A DNA stretch of 17,428 nt from JANLTP01 sp031363055 (GTDB taxonomy: Bacteria; Pseudomonadota; Gammaproteobacteria; Burkholderiales; Burkholderiaceae_E): NCBI GenBank assembly GCA_031363055.1, contig JANLTP010000209.1, positions 1-17,428 of the forward strand, read 5' to 3'. The position numbers were made by a program, and so were the translations under genes. The notes beneath the pieces are model-generated. The model was not told the origin of the DNA. It was given only the letters and a program-made list of their open reading frames with translations, and did no database searches. The stretch's first letter is position 1, and every line of letters starts with the position of its first letter. Below are positions 12,619 to 17,428 of the stretch, piece after piece.

Positions 12619-13934
12619 CCGTAGCCGGTGAGTTCGAGGTAACCACGTCCAACGACCTGCCCGTTCTCGAAGACGCTGACCGCGCCTTCCCAATAAATCG
12701 CGCCGGTACTTTGCCGGCTGTCGAGTTCCTGATCGTCAAACAGGGGCTTCAGTATGAGTCGACGGTCGCCGAACTCCAGCGCCATCTCGACCGGGTAACG
12801 GATTGAGGTCCGCGCTGATTGCCACCATCGCAAGGCATTAAAACGAATGGCGTCACCGAAGTCGCGAGTTGAGTAGTCGGCGCGACGCAAGCGCGCCTGT
12901 CGCCAGAGTGCCTCGTTCGGTGCGCGAGCGTCATTGCCAGTGCGGCGAATCTGGAAGGCCATGAGCGCGTCGCCGTTATCGAGGTTCAGACCGACCCAAT
13001 CCCAGCCGCTCGCCTGGCTGTCAAGAACCTGACTACTCCACTCATGATCGAGCCAGGCTACGCCGGTCATGGTTCTCGACCCGGTCATCTTGCTCATCCC
13101 GTCCGTCGCAGGCAACCCGGTCGACCCGTTGGCGCTCTTTGACGATCTGGGTTTGGGCTTGCCGGTCCATTGCAATCGCGCGCGAACCGATAGTTGCGGG
13201 CGGCTGTAGTAATAACTTGCCTGCTTCGGTTGCGGACCTTTTCGGGAGTATCCGTCTTCGCCTTGCCGCCAGGCCGATGCCTGCGTCTCGAAGTCCAGTT
13301 CCAACGAAAAGGATTTGGCGTGAATGATGCTCTGATAATGGTTGGCGTCGGTTTGCCAAAACCGCCAATCGCCCAGGCGCAGATCGGTCTTGTCGCCTGC
13401 AAACGATGCGTGACCGAAGCCGACGCGGGCGCTGCGTTGATCATGTTCAAGCGCTTTGATTTCCGTACTGGCCAGGGCGACATGTGCGAACAATAGTTGC
13501 GAGGCCGAAAATCGGCTCGGGTTGGCGCGGCTCTGTACCGTTCGCGAGCGAAAAAACGTGACTTGAAAGCCGAGAGGCTGAGACCCTAGAGGCTGAGACC
13601 CTTGATCTAGCCAGCCGGTCAGGTACCACCATTCGGTTCTGAAATCCGGATGCGCGCCGTGGTCACGCGGAAACCGCAGGTGAGCGGGTTTGTGTACTTC
13701 GGGAAATTCGTCGTCTTGATTGGCGCCGGCTCGGGCGTTACCCGTTAGCAGGGCAAACGCGAGTGCCGACGTTCCAGACATGAGTGAGGGTGCATGCCAG
13801 GCTGAAGCAGCAGCGAGCTCCAGGCTCGTGCGCCGCCCAATCGAACACGAACTGCACTGTCCAGGATTCAACGGCGATTCGGCCGTCAACGGTGATTCGA
13901 CCGTCAAAGGGGTGGCGGATGCTGACGGCTTCAC
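12600..13934 (-). CDS. AttH/CrtC-type lipocalin-like exported protein
   Basis: 444 residues, third gene of the - strand ABC operon, starting at a GTG in a GTGA overlap with the permease stop. Family motifs: FPRDHGAHPDFRTEWWYLTGWL (88-109), GFQVTFFR, YYYSRPQL (241-248), GVAWLDHEWSS (291-301), WDWVGLNLDNGDALMAFQIRR (311-331) and YWEGAVSVFE (414-423). These belong to the AttH/hydroxyneurosporene-dehydratase-like calycin group, two lipocalin-like halves thought to handle lipids; no enzyme activity can be inferred. The N-terminus shows RRTSLELAAASA (34-45) then a hydrophobic stretch ending GNARAG, possibly a Tat-like signal with a long, repeat-bearing n-region; a later start is possible. It carries 18-bp, 15-bp and 16-bp tandem repeats and a Ser/Thr/Gly-rich insert (about 262-290). 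Its operon partners suggest it works with lipid or lipoprotein transport. Confidence 0.85.
   Translation of the reverse strand: MKPSASATPLTVESPLTAESPLNPGQCSSCSIGRRTSLELAAASAWHAPSLMSGTSALAFALLTGNARAGANQDDEFPEVHKPAHLRFPRDHGAHPDFRTEWWYLTGWLDQGSQPLGSQPLGFQVTFFRSRTVQSRANPSRFSASQLLFAHVALASTEIKALEHDQRSARVGFGHASFAGDKTDLRLGDWRFWQTDANHYQSIIHAKSFSLELDFETQASAWRQGEDGYSRKGPQPKQASYYYSRPQLSVRARLQWTGKPKPRSSKSANGSTGLPATDGMSKMTGSRTMTGVAWLDHEWSSQVLDSQASGWDWVGLNLDNGDALMAFQIRRTGNDARAPNEALWRQARLRRADYSTRDFGDAIRFNALRWWQSARTSIRYPVEMALEFGDRRLILKPLFDDQELDSRQSTGAIYWEGAVSVFENGQVVGRGYLELTGYGERLRL
13574..13603 (-). repeat. 15-bp tandem duplication in the AttH-like gene
   Basis: On the + strand GAGGCTGAGACCCTA (13574-13588) is followed by GAGGCTGAGACCCTT (13589-13603), differing at one base. 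It duplicates the pentapeptide GSQPL in a loop before the GFQVTFFR motif. Near-identity indicates a recent event. Confidence 0.9.
13869..13904 (-). repeat. 18-bp tandem duplication near the start of the AttH-like gene
   Basis: CAACGGCGATTCGGCCGT (13869-13886) and CAACGGTGATTCGACCGT (13887-13904) differ at two bases. They encode the hexapeptides TAESPL and TVESPL in the N-terminal region ahead of the presumed signal sequence. Confidence 0.88.
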
Positions 13935-16531
13935 CAGTCGTCCTTCAACGATTGCTGCAGTCGCGGCGCCATCACGCGCTGCGCGGTCAATACCGCCGCA
14001 GCACTACCGAATACGATGAGTACAAGACCTGCGCATAGCAACTCCCAACTCGGTATGCGCATCTCCATGGTCCAGTGAAACGATTGCGGATTGACTCGAA
14101 AGATCAATACTGCGGCGATTGCCAGCCCGATGATGAGTCCCCAGAAGACTGCAATACCCAGTACAAACAACGACTCGGCGCTGAGCTGGCGCAACACGTC
14201 CGAACGCGATAGACCGAGGTAACGGGAGACGGCGAATTCGCGAAGTCGGGCCAGCGTCTGTGCGCCGAAACTGGCGGTGACGCCCAGCAATGCGACCAGG
14301 ATCGCGATTGCCTCGAGGACGTAAGTGAGGGCAAAGCTTCGATCGAAGACCTGCAGTGAGAGTTTGCGCAACTCGCCAGCGGTTCGCCACTGCAAGTGCG
14401 ATAAGTCCGGACGGATCGCTTGCCGCGATTGCGAAACGATCGATTCAGCGGCAACGCCATCACGCGTCCAGATGGCTAACTCGTTGATACTCAGATCGTT
14501 GGTCAATTGCTGATAAGCGTCCAAGTCTATGACGATGGCGCCGTTCTGACGCGCATAGTCGCGCCAGATCGCACTGACAAAAAAGCGCTGGCGACCGTCT
14601 CCCAACGACGGTAGCAATAAGGTTGAACCTGGCCGCAAGCGATGCAGCGCTGCAGCGGTTTCGCTGGCGTAGATCGCGAGTTGCCCCGGTGGCGCGGCTA
14701 CGATCTCACCGGTCAGCGGTAACTGGGTTGCCACGTCGCTGAGTCCGAGTGGGCGGGCAAGTAATGTGATCGAGGGCAAGTCCTCGGCGAACGAGAGCTG
14801 AACGCTGCGAATGAATTCGACGCGATCGATACCTGCCAATGACCGGATCCGTGCTTGCTGTTCGGTACTCAGACGCCCTTCGCCGGCTTGCTGGCCGGAC
14901 CTGGCGTACAGATCGGCGGGCAAAACCCGTGTCAGCCAATCGGCCACCGAACTTCGAAAACTGTAAACCATCGTGGCCATCGCGCAGGCCAATGCAAAGC
15001 TGGCGACGACCGCCGCTGCCGATCGAGCTGATTGTGCTGCACTGAGCCGATCGCCCAGACTGCGCTGCGCCGCCAGCCACAACAGCGGGAAACGAGCGAG
15101 TGGGCGCTCGAAACGGGCAATCAGCTTGCTGCAGACTTGCAAGAGCGACCCGGTGCACTGGATACCGGCCAACAACCAGCAGGCAATGGCGACATACGCC
15201 GCCAACGGCAATCCGGCGATGGCAGGGGCCAATAGCAGGGCAGCCCCCAGGCCAAACAACCCTAGCGGAACCCAGCGGGCGTCGGCGCGATCGCCCGCCT
15301 GTACGCCGCGCAGTGCCTGGGCGAACGAAAGCTGGCTGGCTCTACGAGCGGGCCCCCAGGCACCGGCCAGCGCGGTCAGCACGCCCAACAGGAAGAACGG
15401 CGCAATGCTGATAACGCCTAGATCGAGTGCGAAGCCGGAACCGGAGAAATAGCCGGCACCCAGGTCGCTACCAATCGATAGCAATAGCAGCCGCGCAAGT
15501 CCGATGCCCAGCAACGCGCCCAAGGTGGCACCGGCCAGACCCAACAGTAAGCCTACCGATAACACCAATTTGCTCAAGCCAGAGCGCGCCATGCCCAGGA
15601 TGCCGAGCACGGCCATCGAGCGGGTTTGTTTGGCAATCGCCGCCGACAGACTGGTCCAAACCAGAAATCCGCCGGTAAAGGTCGCGACCAGCGACAAGAC
15701 GGTCAAGTTGACCCGGTAAGCGCGCGACAGGTTCGAAATCTGCTGACCACTGACTTCGGGGTCGAGCAGGCGCACCGCCGGCCCCAGTTTGGCCAGCATT
15801 TGACTTCGGGCGAGCTTGGTGTCGATCGATTCAGCCCAGACGAGATCGATCCGGGACAGTCTGCCCAGCCAGCCGAGTTGCCATTGCGCGACGCCTATGT
15901 CCATGACCGCTAACAGTTGTTCGCCGCCCGCGCCTGGAACACCGCCCGCGTAGCGAAACCGGCGCGCTTCGCGCCCGCGTCCCAAGGCGATTATCGCGCC
16001 TGGCTTGATATCGAGCATGCGGGCCAATGCGCTCGATAAAAACACGCTGTTGTCGGCGAACAAGAGCGAGCCGGCAGCGCCGTTTTGATCCAGTTCGGCG
16101 GCTGGCAAGGGCATCAGTTGTGGCGAAACACCGGCCGCGCGAAACGGATCAATGGCAAGCACCCGCACCGATTCGAGGCGCTGATTCTGAGCTGACACCG
16201 GCACCGATTCCGACGATACGGTCAATTCCGTGGACCACTCGATCATCGGACTCATCGAGCGCAGTAGCCCGGCAAGTTCCGGGTCGTTCAGAATGTGTTC
16301 ATACACCGATTCATCGATGGCGTCGCCTCGGTTCGGCAGAATCTGGCTTTGCGCTTGGCCGTTGACGACCGCCAGAGCTCGCGAGAATTCCTGCAGCGCA
16401 CTTTGATTGACCAGGTGAATGGCAAGCGCCAAACCGACGCCGACCGCAACCGAGCCTACGGCCAGCGTAAATCGTCCGGCTTGGGCGAGTAGTTCGATGC
16501 CCAACAAGCCGAGCGCAACACGCCCGTTCAC
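13931..16531 (-). CDS. ABC transporter permease with two FtsX domains (YbbP/LolC-E-like)
   Basis: 866 residues. About ten membrane helices are visible: one at 20-42, a first FtsX block at 272-296, 320-352 and 372-395, two central helices at 422-440 and 444-465, one at 505-525, and a second FtsX block at 736-758, 786-812 and 828-850. Large periplasmic domains lie between helices 1-2 and 7-8. Each FtsX block has the usual charged segment after its first helix (AAIAKQTRSMAVLGILGMAR; ARLREFAVSRYLGLSRSDV). This duplicated layout matches the YbbP type of the MacB/Lol superfamily, where one protein replaces a pair of permeases. It starts at GTG 16531, overlapping the ATPase stop by 4 bp (GTGA), and ends in a GTGA overlap with the AttH-like gene. 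A role in moving lipids or lipoproteins out of the inner membrane is inferred, not shown. Confidence 0.9.
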   Translation of the reverse strand: MNGRVALGLLGIELLAQAGRFTLAVGSVAVGVGLALAIHLVNQSALQEFSRALAVVNGQAQSQILPNRGDAIDESVYEHILNDPELAGLLRSMSPMIEWSTELTVSSESVPVSAQNQRLESVRVLAIDPFRAAGVSPQLMPLPAAELDQNGAAGSLLFADNSVFLSSALARMLDIKPGAIIALGRGREARRFRYAGGVPGAGGEQLLAVMDIGVAQWQLGWLGRLSRIDLVWAESIDTKLARSQMLAKLGPAVRLLDPEVSGQQISNLSRAYRVNLTVLSLVATFTGGFLVWTSLSAAIAKQTRSMAVLGILGMARSGLSKLVLSVGLLLGLAGATLGALLGIGLARLLLLSIGSDLGAGYFSGSGFALDLGVISIAPFFLLGVLTALAGAWGPARRASQLSFAQALRGVQAGDRADARWVPLGLFGLGAALLLAPAIAGLPLAAYVAIACWLLAGIQCTGSLLQVCSKLIARFERPLARFPLLWLAAQRSLGDRLSAAQSARSAAAVVASFALACAMATMVYSFRSSVADWLTRVLPADLYARSGQQAGEGRLSTEQQARIRSLAGIDRVEFIRSVQLSFAEDLPSITLLARPLGLSDVATQLPLTGEIVAAPPGQLAIYASETAAALHRLRPGSTLLLPSLGDGRQRFFVSAIWRDYARQNGAIVIDLDAYQQLTNDLSINELAIWTRDGVAAESIVSQSRQAIRPDLSHLQWRTAGELRKLSLQVFDRSFALTYVLEAIAILVALLGVTASFGAQTLARLREFAVSRYLGLSRSDVLRQLSAESLFVLGIAVFWGLIIGLAIAAVLIFRVNPQSFHWTMEMRIPSWELLCAGLVLIVFGSAAAVLTAQRVMAPRLQQSLKDDW

Positions 16532-17310
16532 GATTCGCCGCCCGCTTGCTCATTCGGTCGCTCAATCGGTCGTCCGTTCGGTCGTCCGCTCGGTTGGCCG
16601 TTCGGTCGCTCGTTCGGTCGCTCGACCAGACCGCCGCCTTGCAGATACAAATGTCGCGAGCAAAATGACGCTGCCTGTTCGGAATGAGTGACCATGAGCA
16701 GCGCGGCGCCGGTCGCATGGACCGATTCAATGATCAGGGTCAGTGCCTGTAGCGCGCTTTCGGGGTCGAGATTGCCGGTTGGCTCGTCCGCCAGCACCAG
16801 CTTGGGTTGGTGAACGAGCGCCCTGAGCAAGGCCACCCGTTGCTGTTCTCCGCCGGAAAGATCAGCGGGCAGGGCGCCTTCGAATTCAGCCATTCCGAGT
16901 GCAGTCAGTGCCTTTTTGACCTGGCTTCGCGCCGAGGTGTAGTCACACCCGTTCAAAAACAGCGGCAATGCAATATTGCGCCAGACCGGCAGGTTCGGCA
17001 GCAAGTGAAATGCCTGAAATATAAAGCCGATGTGGCGCGCCCGTAGTTGTGCCGCCGCTTGGTCGCCGAGTCGATGGATGGCCTGACCGGCAATCCAAAC
17101 CTCGCCTTCACTGGCCGGTTCAATGCCTGCCACCAGGTTAAGTAGGGTCGACTTTCCTGAGCCGGACTCACCCTGCAAGCTGACTGCCTGACCGGCATCA
17201 ACACTCAAGTTCAGATCTCGAAACAACCAGTGTTGCGGACGAAAGCTTTTGCCAAGTTGTTGCAGACGGAGTACCGCAAGCCCGGTCTCTTTCGCACTTT
17301 TATGGTGCAT
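16528..17310 (-). CDS. ABC transporter ATP-binding protein (LolD/YbbA-like)
   Basis: 260 residues from the ATG at 17310. Motifs: Walker A GESGSGKST (47-55), Q-loop Gln99 in GFIFQAFHLLPNL, signature LSGGEQQR (151-158), Walker B LVLADEP (171-177), D-loop GNLDPES and switch His209 in VTHS. The FQAFHLLPNLPVWRNIALPL stretch is typical of the LolD/MacB/YbbA subfamily, which drives FtsX-type permeases by mechanotransmission. An in-frame TTG at 17367 would add 19 residues (Ser/Asn/Thr-rich), but neither start has a good ribosome site. After the ABC domain ends (about 228) comes a C-terminal tail of tetrapeptide repeats not normal for LolD. It is the first gene of the ATPase-permease-AttH operon. Confidence 0.92.
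   Translation of the reverse strand: MHHKSAKETGLAVLRLQQLGKSFRPQHWLFRDLNLSVDAGQAVSLQGESGSGKSTLLNLVAGIEPASEGEVWIAGQAIHRLGDQAAAQLRARHIGFIFQAFHLLPNLPVWRNIALPLFLNGCDYTSARSQVKKALTALGMAEFEGALPADLSGGEQQRVALLRALVHQPKLVLADEPTGNLDPESALQALTLIIESVHATGAALLMVTHSEQAASFCSRHLYLQGGGLVERPNERPNGQPSGRPNGRPIERPNEQAGGES
16552..16623 (-). repeat. 12-bp tandem repeat, 6 units, encoding the ATPase C-terminal tail
   Basis: On the coding strand GAGCGACCGAAC occurs twice, then GGCCAACCGAGC, GGACGACCGAAC, GGACGACCGATT and GAGCGACCGAAT, giving ERPN, ERPN, GQPS, GRPN, GRPI, ERPN. A degenerate seventh copy (EQAG) follows at 16540-16551, directly before the stop/start overlap with the permease. Confidence 0.92.
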
Positions 17311-17428
17311 TTGGTAAGCTGAAGGGGTATTGGGCGACGAATTGTTGGTGTGGCGGGTGGACGGCAATGAGTTCTACTTCGAACAGACAAGCCAATATGA
17401 TAATGTGGTGGTTGATATAGGGGTGTGT
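17311..17428. other. Upstream region of the ABC operon, cut by the window end
   Basis: 118 bp upstream of the preferred ATPase start. It should hold the promoter of the - strand operon if that operon starts here, but I see no convincing -35/-10 pair: a TATCAT on the - strand (17402-17397) has no matching -35. No gene on either strand is supported. The start of any divergent neighbour would lie beyond the window. Confidence 0.4.

Noticed and set aside
14973..15452. 159-codon open frame on the + strand inside the permease gene
   Set aside because: Composition (Ala/Arg/Pro/Asn) and lack of motifs fit a shadow of the FtsX-type permease, whose helices are clear on the other strand.
16419..16691. 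+ strand frame with Arg-Ser-Val-Ala repeats
   Set aside because: The repeats are the complementary reading of the 12-bp repeat in the ATPase tail; only the - strand frame continues from a real domain.
17397..17402. TATCAT as a -10 element for the ABC operon
   Set aside because: No plausible -35 at 16-18 bp upstream, and the window ends nearby; a chance match cannot be excluded.
17367..17419. Small + strand frame starting at ATG 17367
   Set aside because: Only 17 codons, no ribosome site and no recognisable content.

Overview
The window holds most of a type II secretion system (T2SS) operon on the + strand, followed by two smaller + strand genes, and then a convergent three-gene ABC-transporter operon on the - strand. 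Coding density is very high: almost every gene joint is a stop/start overlap or a gap under 55 bp, and no stretch over 300 bp lacks a gene. No RNA gene, insertion sequence or CRISPR array was seen.

Organism: a GC-rich Gram-negative proteobacterium. The secretin, prepilin-like pseudopilins and a lipoprotein-export-type permease imply an outer membrane. The order G-H-I-J-K-L-M-N-D-E-F, the presence of gspN and a short-spaced tetracysteine motif in GspE look betaproteobacterial (Burkholderiales-like). This is inferred from memory of family members; a gammaproteobacterium is not excluded.

Region 1 (1-10938) is gspG (5' cut by the window edge), gspH, I, J, K, L, M, N, D, E and F. Together they encode the pseudopilus (G major; H, I, J, K minor/tip), the inner-membrane platform (F, L, M), the cytoplasmic ATPase (E), the outer-membrane secretin (D) and the accessory GspN. 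GspC and the prepilin peptidase GspO are not in the window. Region 2 (10986-12571) is a small YkvA/DUF1232 membrane protein with a strong Shine-Dalgarno, then a family III CoA-transferase that resembles 2-methylfumaryl-CoA isomerase (Mct) of the 3-hydroxypropionate bicycle. Region 3 (12600-17310, - strand) is read from the right: a LolD/YbbA-like ABC ATPase, a 10-helix FtsX-type permease with two FtsX domains, and a secreted AttH/CrtC-type lipocalin-like protein, joined by two GTGA overlaps.

The most unusual property is the density of short, mostly in-frame tandem repeats: 12-bp tetrapeptide repeats at both ends of GspD and at the ATPase C-terminus, a (GGT)7 tract in the CoA-transferase, 15- and 18-bp duplications in the AttH-like gene, and 11- and 16-bp repeats lying across stop codons. 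In the 16-bp case each of three copies spells the same C-terminal tail plus a stop in its own frame. The secretion operon itself looks conventional. The mct-like gene and the ABC-AttH operon are the parts whose biology is least settled.
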